Below are positions 1 to 10,030 of a DNA stretch of 64,000 bases, one piece after another (within the stretch, counting starts at the first letter, position 1; every line of letters begins with the position of its first letter). The position numbers and the translations under genes were made by a program. The notes beneath the pieces are model-generated. The model did not search any database, had not been told where the DNA came from, and saw nothing but the letters and a program-made list of their open reading frames with translations. The stretch is from Anaerococcus murdochii (GTDB lineage: Bacteria > Bacillota > Clostridia > Tissierellales > Peptoniphilaceae). The stretch lies in the NCBI RefSeq assembly GCF_019957155.1, contig NZ_JAIPME010000002.1, forward strand, positions 1,240,001-1,304,000, in the 5' to 3' direction.

Positions 1-801
1 AATTCCTACAGGGATAAATACGAAAGTTTTGCCAAGGGAAAATCAATAGAAGAAATAAAAATAAAATCTTCACAAAAAGACCATGACATACCTGCAATTT
101 TCATCAAAAATCCGGATGCAAAAGGACTTGCTGTTATGGTCCACGGTATGGGAGGGACTAAGTATTCTCTTTATAGTCCAGGCCAAGCTTTCTATGATTT
201 AGGTTATAGTCTATTAATCTACGACCAAAGAAATTCTGGCGATAATGAAGCGAATTACAATACTTTTGGAATTTTAGAATCTTTTGATGCCCTTGATGCA
301 ATTTCTTATGGGAAAAATACTCTAGATGCTCAAGAAATTATTTTGTACGGCGAATCTTATGGTGGAGCGACAGCCCTAATTGCTGCAAGCAGGGATTCTT
401 CTTTGATTGATTATCTAATCTTAGATTCTCCGGTATCTGATTCGAATGAATTTGCTGATAAGGTCTATAAGCAAGTAGAAGAAGAACAAGGCCTACCAAT
501 TGGACTGATGAAATTCATGACAAATATTTTTCTAAAGGCAAAATTAGGTTTTACCCTAAAAGACATAGATGCGAGCAAATGGGCAAAAGAAGCTGATATA
601 AATTCCCCTGTTTTAATTATAAATTCTGATAATGATAAGGTCACTCCAGTCTATATGGGCGAGGATATTTATAAGAGTATAAGGGGAGATAAGAAGGAAA
701 TTTACACAGCCAAGGGCTTTGGTCACATCAAGTTTGCTGAAGAAAATCCTCAGGGATTTAAGGCTGTGATTAGTAATTTTCTTAAAAATTATAGAAATTA
801 A
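1..801 (+). CDS. alpha/beta hydrolase, 5' end outside window
   Basis: The reading frame is open from base 1, so the N-terminus lies upstream and the first ATG at 136 is internal. The 266 visible residues carry an HGMGG oxyanion loop, the nucleophile elbow GESYGG (Ser near visible residue 119), a candidate catalytic Asp in NSDNDKVTP and a candidate His in GFGHIKF. This is the layout of cytoplasmic or membrane-tethered serine hydrolases of the BAAT/YqkD type. Substrate cannot be told. The missing N-terminus may carry a membrane anchor, as is common in this group. Family call is firm; function is open. Confidence 0.85.
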   Translation, partial: NSYRDKYESFAKGKSIEEIKIKSSQKDHDIPAIFIKNPDAKGLAVMVHGMGGTKYSLYSPGQAFYDLGYSLLIYDQRNSGDNEANYNTFGILESFDALDAISYGKNTLDAQEIILYGESYGGATALIAASRDSSLIDYLILDSPVSDSNEFADKVYKQVEEEQGLPIGLMKFMTNIFLKAKLGFTLKDIDASKWAKEADINSPVLIINSDNDKVTPVYMGEDIYKSIRGDKKEIYTAKGFGHIKFAEENPQGFKAVISNFLKNYRN

Positions 802-897
802 AAATATATGAGGACCATAGACCATAACAAATTTTATTTATGATTGTGGTGGTTTTCTGCTCTTTTTTTCTTATTAAAAATTGGGTATGGTAATATT

Positions 898-2169
898 ATG
901 AATAGTATAGATTTTAGTAAAGATTTAATAAATTTTATTGACGCAAGTCCTCTAAATTATTTTGCAGTGAGAAACGCTGGCGAAATTTTAGAGGAAAATG
1001 GTTTTAAGAAACTTAGGGAAGACCAAGTTTGGGACCTAGAAAAGGGCAAATATTACACTACTCGTGATGATTCAGCCCTTATAGCCTTTGAGATTGGAGA
1101 AGATTTGAAAAAAGGCTTTGAAATAATTGGTTCTCACACAGACAGTCCAACCTTTAAGGTAAAATCTAACCCAGAAATGGCTGACACAGGCTTTTTGAAA
1201 TTAAATATCGAAGCCTACGGCGGTATGATCCACTCAACTTGGCTTGATAGGACCCTTTCTCTAGCGGGAAAAGTTGCCTACAAAAAAGATGGCAAAATAA
1301 AGTACGAGCTTGTAAATATAGACGAGGACCTACTTACAATTGCCAACGCCGCTATCCACATGAACAGGGAAGTCAACAAGGGTTATGCCTACAATACTCA
1401 AGATAATCTCTATCCTCTTGTAAAAACTATCAAGGATGAGCTTGAGGGCGAATCTTACCTATTAAATGTTTTGGCAGAGGAATTAGGAATTAATAAAGAA
1501 GATATACTTGACTTTGATCTTGGCCTTTATGATAGGCAAAAGGGTTCAATAATAAACAACATGGTCCATGTTGGAAGGCTTGATAACCTCGGTTCTGTCC
1601 ACGCATCCCTAATGGCACTTGTAGACAGCAAGCCAGGAAGAAACAAGATGATTTTATTGAGCGATAACGAAGAGATTGGCTCAAGAACAAGGGGTGGGGC
1701 GGCTTCAAATCTATTAGGCAATACTTTAGAAAGAATCGCCCTTAAATTTGGTCTTGATAGGGAAGGCTATCAAATAATGGTAGAAAATTCTATGATAATT
1801 TCTGCCGACCAGGCCCATGCAACTCATCCAAACTACAAGGCTTTTGCTGATCCTACTAATATTGTTAAGATGAATGAGGGTTTGGTAATTAAAATCGCAG
1901 CCAATGGTGCCTACGCATCTACAATTGAAACCAAGGCAAGGCTAATAAATATTGCCAAAAAATATGGCTACAAGGTCCAAACCTTCCACAATAGAAATGA
2001 TAAGGTCGGCGGTTCAACCATAGGCCCAATTACATCAACAGCCCTTGGTATCAAGGCCCTTGATGTTGGTATTCCACTTCTTGCTATGCACTCAATAAGG
2101 GAGCTTGCAGGTGTGGAAGATATTTACCAGGCTTATGAAATTTATAAGAAGTTTTTTGAGGAGGACTAG
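898..2169 (+). CDS. M18 family aminopeptidase (ApeB-like)
   Basis: Zinc-dependent cytosolic aminopeptidase of family M18, which removes N-terminal residues from peptides and forms large tetrahedral oligomers. Seen: GSHTDSP with a metal His near residue 80, SDNEEIGS with metal and catalytic acids near 256, QAHATHPNY, and a C-terminal HSIREL. I start at ATG 898 (423 aa); an upstream TTG at 844 would add a hydrophobic stretch without a convincing ribosome site. It is followed without a gap by the thiamine-binding-family gene, whose ribosome site lies inside its last codons. A second, only distantly similar M18 enzyme is at 23000, and a peptide importer follows, which fits peptide-based nutrition. 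Confidence 0.92.
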   Translation: MNSIDFSKDLINFIDASPLNYFAVRNAGEILEENGFKKLREDQVWDLEKGKYYTTRDDSALIAFEIGEDLKKGFEIIGSHTDSPTFKVKSNPEMADTGFLKLNIEAYGGMIHSTWLDRTLSLAGKVAYKKDGKIKYELVNIDEDLLTIANAAIHMNREVNKGYAYNTQDNLYPLVKTIKDELEGESYLLNVLAEELGINKEDILDFDLGLYDRQKGSIINNMVHVGRLDNLGSVHASLMALVDSKPGRNKMILLSDNEEIGSRTRGGAASNLLGNTLERIALKFGLDREGYQIMVENSMIISADQAHATHPNYKAFADPTNIVKMNEGLVIKIAANGAYASTIETKARLINIAKKYGYKVQTFHNRNDKVGGSTIGPITSTALGIKALDVGIPLLAMHSIRELAGVEDIYQAYEIYKKFFEED

Positions 2170-2466
2170 ATGGCAGTAGTTGAAGTTTGCATAATTCCAA
2201 TAGGTACAAAAGAAACTTCTGTTTCAAAATATGTGGCAGAAGCTGAAAAAATCCTTATGGCAGAGGGTGTGAAATATAAATTAAACCCAATGGGAACAGT
2301 TATAGAAGCTAACGCTGATAAGGCCTTAGAGGCAATCAGAAAGATGCAGGAATCTGTATTTGACAAGGGTTGCGACAGGGTTTATACAGTTATTAAAATG
2401 GATGATAGGCGTGATAAAAAAGCCACAATGGAACAAAAAATAAAGTCGGTTGAAGATAGGCTTTAA
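2170..2466 (+). CDS. MTH1187-family thiamine-binding protein
   Basis: A 98-residue protein of the MTH1187/YkoF-like family (PF01910, formerly DUF77), with the typical start VEVCIIPIGT and the core LNPMGTVIEA. Members form tetramers of ferredoxin-like folds and some bind thiamine or a related ligand; their cellular role is poorly defined. The ATG follows the stop of the aminopeptidase directly and uses a GAGGAGG ribosome site inside that gene, so translation is probably coupled. No thiamine gene is nearby, so the ligand here is not supported by context. Confidence 0.85.
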   Translation: MAVVEVCIIPIGTKETSVSKYVAEAEKILMAEGVKYKLNPMGTVIEANADKALEAIRKMQESVFDKGCDRVYTVIKMDDRRDKKATMEQKIKSVEDRL

Positions 2467-2572
2467 GATTAAATAAAAAAAACCTCCTAGTAATGAAAAT
2501 TAGGTTTAAATTTACTTTTAATTAAGTATATTGTCCTATAGATATTACGGGTGGTTTTTTTTTTGAAAATCA

Positions 2573-2601
2573 TTGTGAAAAAAATATCTATCTGTTATAA
2601 T
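2573..2601 (+). promoter_or_regulatory. sigma-A type promoter of the peptide importer operon
   Basis: TTGTGA at 2573-2578 and TATAAT at 2596-2601 are separated by 17 bases, predicting a transcript start near 2608. A strong AAGGAGGAG ribosome site follows before ATG 2634. Confidence 0.75.
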
Positions 2602-2633
2602 AGTTACTAGAATAATTTTCCTAAGGAGGAGAA

Positions 2634-4148
2634 ATGAAAAAATCAAAAAGTCTTTTGGCTTTACTACTAGCAGGGGCAATGCTAACTGCTTGTGGAGGTG
2701 CAAAAGAAGGAAACGAAAAGCAAGACAACAAGACAGCAGAAAGACCACTTACAGTTGCTATGGCGACAGAGATTGACTCTCTTGACCCATTTAACGCTAC
2801 TGCAGGGGACACAAAGACTGTGATGGACCAAATCTTTGACGGTCTTTTGGATGTGGACGAGGACGGAAATCTTGTGCCAGACTTGGCAGAATCTTATGAG
2901 ATTTCAGAAAATGGCCTTACCTACACCTTCAAATTAAAAGAAGGAGTTAAATTCCACGACGGATCAGATTTTACTGCTGATGATGTTTATTATACATATG
3001 ATAAACTTTCTGGTCTTACATCTGGTGAACCTATGTCATCAAAATTTGCTGGCATAGTTGAGATGAATGTAGTATCACCAACAGAAATCACAATGAAACT
3101 CGATAAGGTAAATAACTCTTTTATCTACCTACAAAACCAACCAATTGTTAAAAAAGACTACGCAGATAACCAAACTAAGCCAATAGGTACAGGCCCATAC
3201 AAGTTTGTTTCCTACACACCAGGCGAAGGCATGGTTATGGAAAGATTTGACGATTACCATAGACCTGACCACCTTGCAAAAATCAAACAAGTAAATGTGG
3301 TAAGAGTTGCCGATAACCAAGCCCTAGTCATGGCCCTAAATAATGGCGAAGTAGACCTTGCTTCAAAATTAACTGCAGACGAGCTTGAACAAGTAAAAGA
3401 ATCTACAGATTCATATTCTCACCCACAAAACCTAGTTCAACTTCTTGGTCTAAACAATAAAGTTAAGCCATTTGACGACATTAGAGTAAGACAAGCTATA
3501 GCCTACGCAATCGATAAGGACGAATTAATCGAAGCTGTTGCAGGGGGAAAGGCAACCAAGATTTATTCTTCATTCTCACCTGCCCTTAAGGATTATTTCA
3601 ATGACCTTGGCGAACTTTATCCAACAGATGTAGAAAAAGCTAAGGAGCTATTGAAAGAAGCAGGCTTCCCTGACGGAATTTCTTTCAAGATGACAGTGCC
3701 AAGCGACTATAAATTCCACATGGATACAGCAGAACTAATCCAAGCCCAACTTAAAAAGGCAAATATAAACGCAACTATAGACCCAATTGAGTTTTCAACC
3801 TGGCTTGATAAGGTTTATAAGCAAAGAGATTTTGAAACAACAATCGCAGGATTTATAGGATACACAGACCCAATCAGGGTTCTTGATAGGTATGTTTCAA
3901 CATCTGACAAGGACTACCTAAACTATGTTTCAGAAGATTTTGATAAGGCAATCTCAAATGCCATGGCAACTTTAGATAGGGATGAACTAATCAAAAATGT
4001 AAAAGATGCCCAAGAAATAATTGCCAAAGATTGTGCGGCAGTATTTTTACAAGACCCTAACGATAATATAGTTTTAAACAACCAATATACAGGCCTTAAG
4101 ACCTACCCTGTTCAAAAATTAAACCTTGAAGATATAAGCTTGAAATAA
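2634..4148 (+). CDS. peptide ABC transporter substrate-binding lipoprotein (SBP family 5)
   Basis: Extracytoplasmic binding protein of the Opp/Dpp class. A lipoprotein signal ends in LTAC (lipid-anchored Cys near residue 20). The family-5 pattern is present: VAMATEIDSLDPFNA at the mature N-terminus, GLTYTFKLKEGVKFHDG near 100, and AIDKDELIEA in the second lobe. Length 504 aa is normal. It is the first gene of a five-gene operon with one-base or four-base overlaps, encoding receptor, two permeases and two ATPases. Whether it takes oligopeptides, dipeptides or nickel cannot be decided from sequence alone. Confidence 0.93.
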   Translation: MKKSKSLLALLLAGAMLTACGGAKEGNEKQDNKTAERPLTVAMATEIDSLDPFNATAGDTKTVMDQIFDGLLDVDEDGNLVPDLAESYEISENGLTYTFKLKEGVKFHDGSDFTADDVYYTYDKLSGLTSGEPMSSKFAGIVEMNVVSPTEITMKLDKVNNSFIYLQNQPIVKKDYADNQTKPIGTGPYKFVSYTPGEGMVMERFDDYHRPDHLAKIKQVNVVRVADNQALVMALNNGEVDLASKLTADELEQVKESTDSYSHPQNLVQLLGLNNKVKPFDDIRVRQAIAYAIDKDELIEAVAGGKATKIYSSFSPALKDYFNDLGELYPTDVEKAKELLKEAGFPDGISFKMTVPSDYKFHMDTAELIQAQLKKANINATIDPIEFSTWLDKVYKQRDFETTIAGFIGYTDPIRVLDRYVSTSDKDYLNYVSEDFDKAISNAMATLDRDELIKNVKDAQEIIAKDCAAVFLQDPNDNIVLNNQYTGLKTYPVQKLNLEDISLK

Positions 4149-5095
4149 TGACCAAAGCAATTACAAAAAAGATAATTTCGCTTATCTTGACCCTGTTTTT
4201 TGTCTCACTTTTAATATTTTTTGTCTTTCAGATTATTGGCGGCAATCCCGCAGAGATAATCCTAGGCACCGAGGCAGATCCACAGCAAATCCTAGCTCTT
4301 GAAAAAGAGCTAGGCCTTGATAAGCCAATCTTTGAAAGATACATAAATTGGATACTAGGACTCTTAAGACTTGATATGGGGATGAGTCTAAAATATCAAA
4401 TCCCGGTTAGGGAACTTTTTTTTAAGAAACTTCCGGTAACCATGTGGCTAACATTTTATTCTTTGATTTTATCAATAATAATAGCCATTCCCTTATCAAT
4501 ACAAATTACAATGAAATCTGACAAGTGGTATGCATCCATAATTACAGCTATTACCCAACTAGGCATATCAATCCCATCTTTTTGGTTAGCATTTTTATTA
4601 ATCCACGTTTTTGCAGTAAGGTTCGGAATTTTTTCTACCCTGTCATTTAACATCATGGGTGGAGATTTTTTTGATAAACTAAGAAATTTCTTCCTCCCGT
4701 CCCTGGCCATAGCTATACCAAATATAGCGACTATTATTAGGTATATGCAGGCGGCCCTGCTTGATGAAATCAACAAGGACTACGTCAGAACTGCCAGAAT
4801 GAAGGGGATGGAATTAAGGGAAATTCTATACAAACACGTTTTGAGAAATGCCCTAATTCCTGTAATTACCGTTATAGGAATGTGTCTAACATCAGCTGTT
4901 GGCGGATCTTTGATAGTAGAAAATGTATTTTCCCTACCAGGAATAGGATCTCTTATTGTAGCTTCAATTAGCTCTAGGGACTTCCCACTTATCCAGTCAG
5001 TTGTGCTAGCAGTTGCATTTTTGGTTATCTTTATAAATTTATTTATAGATATACTTTATGGATTAGTTGATCCAAGGATTAGGGGTGGCAGATGA
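4148..5095 (+). CDS. peptide ABC transporter permease (OppB/DppB type)
   Basis: Inner-membrane channel subunit with about six membrane segments. It shows an N-terminal hydrophobic helix followed by the large external loop typical of OppB, and a cytoplasmic coupling loop DYVRTARMKGMELREILYKH matching the EAA motif. Length 315 aa is standard. The ATG shares one base with the stop of the binding-protein gene (TAATG), so translation is coupled. The next gene overlaps its stop by four bases. Confidence 0.93.
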   Translation: MTKAITKKIISLILTLFFVSLLIFFVFQIIGGNPAEIILGTEADPQQILALEKELGLDKPIFERYINWILGLLRLDMGMSLKYQIPVRELFFKKLPVTMWLTFYSLILSIIIAIPLSIQITMKSDKWYASIITAITQLGISIPSFWLAFLLIHVFAVRFGIFSTLSFNIMGGDFFDKLRNFFLPSLAIAIPNIATIIRYMQAALLDEINKDYVRTARMKGMELREILYKHVLRNALIPVITVIGMCLTSAVGGSLIVENVFSLPGIGSLIVASISSRDFPLIQSVVLAVAFLVIFINLFIDILYGLVDPRIRGGR

Positions 5096-5910
5096 TAAAA
5101 GAAAATAAAAATTCAATCAGGATAGGAAAGGCAATTATTGGACTATATTTTCTAATCCTTATTGTTTCAATATTTTGGACACCTTATGATCCAAATAAAA
5201 TAGACACCAGCTTGAAACTATTACCTCCAAGTCTGGCCCACCCTTTTGGGACAGATAATATGGGTAGGGATATTTTATCAAGGCTTATGGAAGGGTCCAA
5301 GTATGCCCTAATTTTATCCTTCGGAACTGTATCCTTAGCCCTTTTCCTTGGTTCAATCATAGGAGCGGCCGCAGGATATTTTGGCGGAGGAGTAGACGAA
5401 GTTTTGATGAGGTTTATCGACTCTCTCATGGCTTTTCCAGGAATACTTTTTGTCATGATGCTAGTTACAGTTTTTGGAGCAGGGGTAATGAATACAATTC
5501 TAGCGATAGGAATTATGTCTGTGCCTTATTTTGCGAGAGTTGTAAGGAGTGGTTTTTTGCAGGTTAAAAACGCTCAATTTGTAAAATCTGCCATGGTAAA
5601 AGGGGCGAGCCCACTTTATATAGGAATAAACCACATCCTTCCAAATATCAAAAACCAGGTCATGGTTGCAATTATCCTTTCAGTTTCCCAGGCGATTTTG
5701 GCTGAAGCTGGCCTTTCCTATTTGGGACTGGGAGTGAGGCCTCCGAACCCATCATGGGGCAGGATGCTTAAGGAAAGCCAGGCCTATTTTAGCCAGGCAC
5801 CTCACTATTTTATATTCACAGGTATCTGCCTAAGCCTAGTTGTCCTAGGTTTTACCCTCTATGGTGAAAAATACAGGTCAGAAAGACTAAGAGAGAAGGC
5901 CCAGCGATGA
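5092..5910 (+). CDS. peptide ABC transporter permease (OppC/DppC type)
   Basis: Second channel subunit, 272 aa, with the N-terminal signature LAHPFGTDNMGRDILSRL of OppC/DppC proteins and an EAA loop around KSAMVKGASPLYIGINHILP. It pairs with the upstream OppB-type subunit to form the translocation pore. Start ATG 5092 overlaps the previous stop (ATGA), and its own stop overlaps the first ATPase gene in the same way. Confidence 0.93.
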   Translation: MIKENKNSIRIGKAIIGLYFLILIVSIFWTPYDPNKIDTSLKLLPPSLAHPFGTDNMGRDILSRLMEGSKYALILSFGTVSLALFLGSIIGAAAGYFGGGVDEVLMRFIDSLMAFPGILFVMMLVTVFGAGVMNTILAIGIMSVPYFARVVRSGFLQVKNAQFVKSAMVKGASPLYIGINHILPNIKNQVMVAIILSVSQAILAEAGLSYLGLGVRPPNPSWGRMLKESQAYFSQAPHYFIFTGICLSLVVLGFTLYGEKYRSERLREKAQR

Positions 5911-6881
5911 AAAAAATCCTAGAAGTAAATGATTTGACAGTTGCCTTTAAAACTATAAATGGAGATAAAAACGCAGTTAACCATATTTCCTTTGACCTTT
6001 TCGAAAAAGACTTTATAGGCCTTGTTGGTGAATCTGGCTGTGGCAAAACTGTTGCGACTCAAACCATGCTTGGAATCCAATCGAAAAACGCCATCATAAA
6101 ATCAGGTTCGGTTAAATTAAGGGATATAGAAGTCCTAGGTCTTTCTGATAAAGAATGGAAGAAATACAGGGCGAGAAATATAGCCACAGTCTTCCAGGAG
6201 CCAGGTTCTGCCCTAAATCCACTGATGAAGGTAGGAGCTCAAATCGAAGAAGTTTTGAAAATCCACTACGATTTTGATAAGGAAAGGCGTAGAGAACTTG
6301 TTTATAAAACAATGGAAAATGTGGGACTTAGGGACGTAGAAAATCTCTACGATAAGTATCCACACGAGCTATCAGGCGGCATGCAGCAAAGAATTGTAAT
6401 CTGCATTGCCCTTATCGCAAACCCAAATGTTTTGATAGCAGATGAGCCAACCACAGCCCTTGATGCCAAGGTTCAGGCCCAGATAATTGACCTATTTAGG
6501 GATTTAGGCCACATCTATAACGGGGCTATCTTATTTATAAGCCACGACCTAAACCTAATCGACAGGATTTGCAAGAAAGTCATGATAATGTATGCAGGTA
6601 GGTTAGTTGAGAAAGGGGAAACCAAAGACGTAATTGGTAATCCTCTCCATCCTTACACCAAGGCCCTTTTAAAGGCAGTTCCAAATTACAAGAAAAGGGG
6701 CGAGGCCCTTTATAATATCAAAGGCCACGTCCCAGACCTCAAAAATAGGTCAAATGAGGGTTGTCCTTTTGCAGACAGGTGTGATCACACTATGGAAATT
6801 TGCACAAAATCTTTCCCAGAAAGATACGAAATAGACGGTCATAGGGTTCATTGCCACCTATATGGAGGTCAAAATGGATGA
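5907..6881 (+). CDS. peptide ABC transporter ATPase (OppD/DppD type)
   Basis: ATPase of the importer, 324 aa. Walker A GESGCGKT near residue 40, signature LSGGMQQR near 155, Walker B VLIADEPT, and the switch His in FISHDL. The C-terminal oligopeptide-HPY region carries a run of cysteines (GCPFADRCDH, then EICTKSFP and a later Cys) typical of OppD/DppD proteins and probably an iron-sulfur or structural metal site. It overlaps the following ATPase gene by eight bases. Confidence 0.93.
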   Translation: MKKILEVNDLTVAFKTINGDKNAVNHISFDLFEKDFIGLVGESGCGKTVATQTMLGIQSKNAIIKSGSVKLRDIEVLGLSDKEWKKYRARNIATVFQEPGSALNPLMKVGAQIEEVLKIHYDFDKERRRELVYKTMENVGLRDVENLYDKYPHELSGGMQQRIVICIALIANPNVLIADEPTTALDAKVQAQIIDLFRDLGHIYNGAILFISHDLNLIDRICKKVMIMYAGRLVEKGETKDVIGNPLHPYTKALLKAVPNYKKRGEALYNIKGHVPDLKNRSNEGCPFADRCDHTMEICTKSFPERYEIDGHRVHCHLYGGQNG

Positions 6882-7650
6882 GATTTTAAGAATAGAAAAT
6901 ATAAGCAAAATCTACAAGGATTCGTCCATTCTCTTTAGGAAAAAAGACAATTTAGCCCTTGATGATGTGAGTTTTGATATAAAAAGAGGGGAAATCTTTG
7001 GCCTAGTCGGTGAATCCGGATCGGGCAAAACCACACTTTCAAATATTATCCTAAGACTAATTAAGGAAACAAGTGGCAAGGTTTATTTTGAAGATAAGGA
7101 TATAACAAGCTTTTCCAAGGAAGAGCTTTTGGTCTACAGGAAAAAGCTTCAGGTAGTTTTTCAAAATCCCTACCAGGCCCTAAATCCAAAAAAAACCATA
7201 GGTTTTTCCATTAAAGAAATTCTAAAAATTCACAATGTCGGTACAGAAGAAGAGAGAGATGAAAAAATCAGGAAAATCTTAGAAGAAATCGAGATGGAAG
7301 AAGATGTACTCGATTATTATCCGCCAAACCTATCAGGCGGCCAAAAGCAAAGGATAGCCATAGCCTGCGCCCTAATAATCGAACCAGAATTTCTAATCAT
7401 AGACGAGGGAGTATCGGCCCTTGACGTTTCAATCCAGGCCCAAATCCTAAATCTGATTAAGAATTTGCAAAAAACTCACAACTTCACCTGCCTATTCATC
7501 TCCCACGACCTAAACGTAATAGCCTATTTGTGCGACAGGATAGGGGTCCTATACAACGGGAAATTAGTAGATTTATTCAAAACTAAGGACCTAGCAAGCC
7601 CAGACAGGGACGATTATACAAAAGAATTGTTTAAATCAATTAAAATCTAA
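6874..7650 (+). CDS. peptide ABC transporter ATPase (OppF/DppF type, short form)
   Basis: Second ATPase of the importer with Walker A GESGSGKT, signature LSGGQKQR, Walker B FLIIDEG and switch His in FISHDL. I prefer ATG 6874 (258 aa) over ATG 6862 because GGAGG at 6864-6868 is well spaced for it. The protein ends soon after the nucleotide-binding domain and lacks the C-terminal HPY extension that makes most OppF proteins about 310-330 aa long. The usual Walker B DEP is DEG here. The pair with the upstream ATPase should still form a heterodimer. Confidence 0.9.
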   Translation: MDEILRIENISKIYKDSSILFRKKDNLALDDVSFDIKRGEIFGLVGESGSGKTTLSNIILRLIKETSGKVYFEDKDITSFSKEELLVYRKKLQVVFQNPYQALNPKKTIGFSIKEILKIHNVGTEEERDEKIRKILEEIEMEEDVLDYYPPNLSGGQKQRIAIACALIIEPEFLIIDEGVSALDVSIQAQILNLIKNLQKTHNFTCLFISHDLNVIAYLCDRIGVLYNGKLVDLFKTKDLASPDRDDYTKELFKSIKI

Positions 7651-7658
7651 TATTAATT

Positions 7659-7713
7659 AAGAGCATAACTTATCCTATTAAATTAAAAAAATAGGAAGGG
7701 GAGCTCTTTTTTT
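7659..7713 (+). terminator. intrinsic terminator of the peptide importer operon
   Basis: Outer arms AAGAGC (7659) and GCTCTT (7703) enclose an inner TCCTATT/AATAGGA pair, followed by a T run. Confidence 0.8.
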
Positions 7714-7825
7714 ATTGGTAAAAATAAGATGAAACTAGGATAAATATTCAAATTTATTTTTTATTTTTCACGAGGTATAATGAAAACAAAAATTTTGCAA
7801 AAGTAAAACATAAGGAAGTATTATT

Positions 7826-9886
7826 TTGAAAGAATTTGGAAATCTAGCTTTTGACAAGAAAACAATGAAGGAAAATGTCCCTTATCCAGTGTATCTAAAA
7901 TGGAAGGAAGCTGCAAGAAACAACGCAACTTTAGACAGGGAAACTGCGGACTCTATAGCTCACGCTATGAAAACTTGGGCAATTTCTAAGGGAGCGACAT
8001 CCTACACCCATTGGTTTCAACCCCTAAATGGCAAAACTGCAACCAAAAAAACTGCCTTTTTAAATAGGGATGACAAGCACAATCCTATAAATAGGTTTTC
8101 TGGAAAGGAACTTATAATCGGCGAGCCTGACGCTTCGTCCTTTCCGTCTGGAGGTATGCGTTCAACTTTCGAAGCCAGGGGCTATACATATTGGGATCTA
8201 ACAGCCAATTCCTTTATTTTGGACAAGGTTTTGTACATTCCGTCAGTTTTTGTTTCCTTTTATGGAGAAAAACTCGACAAGAAATTGCCTTTAATTGAAT
8301 CGATGAATATGGTTAGTAAGGTTGCAACTAAACTCTGTAATTTATTTTTAAAAGACCAACCAACCTACAGGGTCAAGGCCAAAGTTGGTCTTGAACAAGA
8401 ATTTTATTTAATTGATAAAAAATATTTTGACCAAAGAATCGACCTAGAATATTCGGGCATGACCTTGGTGGGATCAGACCCTATGGTTGAAAAAGAGCTG
8501 GTTTCTCATTATCTTGGGGCCATTCCTGAAAGGGTTAATGCATTTTATGAAGATGTCAACAAGGCTCTCTACGACTTGGGAATTTATATGGAAGCTGAAC
8601 ACAATGAGGTGGGTCCAAACCAATTTGAAATAGCGATTATGTTTGAAAACGCCAATATTTCTGTGGATAATAACCAGCTGTTGATGTATATTTTGGAAAA
8701 AACTGCCCTAAAACATGACCTTGTTTGCCTATTAAAGGAAAAACCTTTCAAAAATATGGCAGGATCGGGCAAGCACAACAATTATTCCTTGGCTACAAAT
8801 TATGGTAAAAATTTATTTTCTCCAGGTAAGGACCCAAAAAACAATTTGGTCTTTCTCTTATTTTTATCAGCAATGGTCGAAGTTTGCAATAAATATCAAA
8901 AACTTATTAGAATTGCATCTTCTACTGTAACTAACGATTATAGATTGGGAGGCAATGAGGCCCCACCAGCTATAATTTCAATGTTTATAGGATGTGATTT
9001 AGAGGAGATTTTACAAGCTATAGCAAATGACGATTTTGAAGAAAAACTTATTTCAAACAAAGTAAAAATCCCACACCTAGGTGAGATGAAAACTGACACC
9101 TCAGATAGAAATAGGACCTCTCCTATAGCCTTTACCGGCAATAAATTTGAATTTAGGATGCTAGGTTCATCCCAATCTGCCGCTGATCTAAATACAGTGA
9201 TAAACATTGGTATGGCGGAAGCTTTGGAGAAAATTTACTCTAGATTAGAAGATGTAAGCGACGAAAATTTAAAAGAAGCAGCCTATAAAATTATCAAAGA
9301 AATATATCTGGCAAATAAAAATATCCTCTTCCAAGGCGACGGCTATTCAGAAGATTGGAAAAAAGAAGCAGAAAAAAGAGGTCTTGAAAATTACCCAACC
9401 TACCTTGATGCCCTAAAGGCTGCAAAAGATACAAGAGCCTACCAGATATTTGAAAAAGTTGGTATCTTTAGCCAAAAGGAAATAGAGTCAATCATAAATG
9501 TTGGTTTTGAAGATGTAATAAAATTTTTCCAAGCCCAACTAGAAATCTTAAATAATATGATTCATCAAGAAATTCTTCCATCAGCAATGAGGGAAATCAA
9601 GGCAATCAAAGACTATTTATCCTTTATGGAGAATGAAAATCTTAGGCAAAGGGCCACAAAGATAAACGATGAAGTTGGTAAACTCCTGGACTATTCAGAA
9701 AAAATTTTAGACCTAATAGAAAAAAGTGAAACAATATTAGATATAGAAACAAAGGCCTACTTCCTACAAAAAGAAACCAGCCAAGTGGCAGGAGAGGTAA
9801 GAAAAATCTCAGACACTTTGGAAAAACTAATATCAAGGGAAAATTATTCCATGCCAAACTATGTTGATATGCTAAAGACTTTGTAG
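7826..9886 (+). CDS. glnN: glutamine synthetase type III
   Basis: ATP-dependent formation of glutamine from glutamate and ammonia, the central ammonium assimilation step. At 686 aa it has the size of the GSIII class found in Bacteroidetes, cyanobacteria and some Firmicutes, not the 440-470 aa of GSI. Key stretches are VGLEQEFYLID, NEVGPNQFEIA, GSGKHNNYSL (ATP and glutamate site) and EFRMLGSSQSAADLN. The start is a TTG at 7826 placed behind AAGGAAG; no better ATG exists upstream in frame. It stands alone between two terminators. Confidence 0.95.
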   Translation: MKEFGNLAFDKKTMKENVPYPVYLKWKEAARNNATLDRETADSIAHAMKTWAISKGATSYTHWFQPLNGKTATKKTAFLNRDDKHNPINRFSGKELIIGEPDASSFPSGGMRSTFEARGYTYWDLTANSFILDKVLYIPSVFVSFYGEKLDKKLPLIESMNMVSKVATKLCNLFLKDQPTYRVKAKVGLEQEFYLIDKKYFDQRIDLEYSGMTLVGSDPMVEKELVSHYLGAIPERVNAFYEDVNKALYDLGIYMEAEHNEVGPNQFEIAIMFENANISVDNNQLLMYILEKTALKHDLVCLLKEKPFKNMAGSGKHNNYSLATNYGKNLFSPGKDPKNNLVFLLFLSAMVEVCNKYQKLIRIASSTVTNDYRLGGNEAPPAIISMFIGCDLEEILQAIANDDFEEKLISNKVKIPHLGEMKTDTSDRNRTSPIAFTGNKFEFRMLGSSQSAADLNTVINIGMAEALEKIYSRLEDVSDENLKEAAYKIIKEIYLANKNILFQGDGYSEDWKKEAEKRGLENYPTYLDALKAAKDTRAYQIFEKVGIFSQKEIESIINVGFEDVIKFFQAQLEILNNMIHQEILPSAMREIKAIKDYLSFMENENLRQRATKINDEVGKLLDYSEKILDLIEKSETILDIETKAYFLQKETSQVAGEVRKISDTLEKLISRENYSMPNYVDMLKTL

Positions 9887-9935
9887 GATTAAGGTAAAGT
9901 TTGAAAAAATTGTAGAAAAATTTAGGGATAAAAAG

Positions 9936-9979
9936 AAGGTCCACAAGCTTGAAATAAGTAAGTCTTGGGGACCTTTTTT
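9936..9979 (+). terminator. intrinsic terminator after glnN
   Basis: AAGGTCC at 9936-9942 plus CAAG pairs with CTTG plus GGACCTT, followed by six T. It also separates glnN from the convergent trpP. Confidence 0.85.
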
Positions 9980-10030
9980 AGATTTATAAATTTTTTCATA
10001 TCACAAATATTTTAGAAGTTCTTATATTTT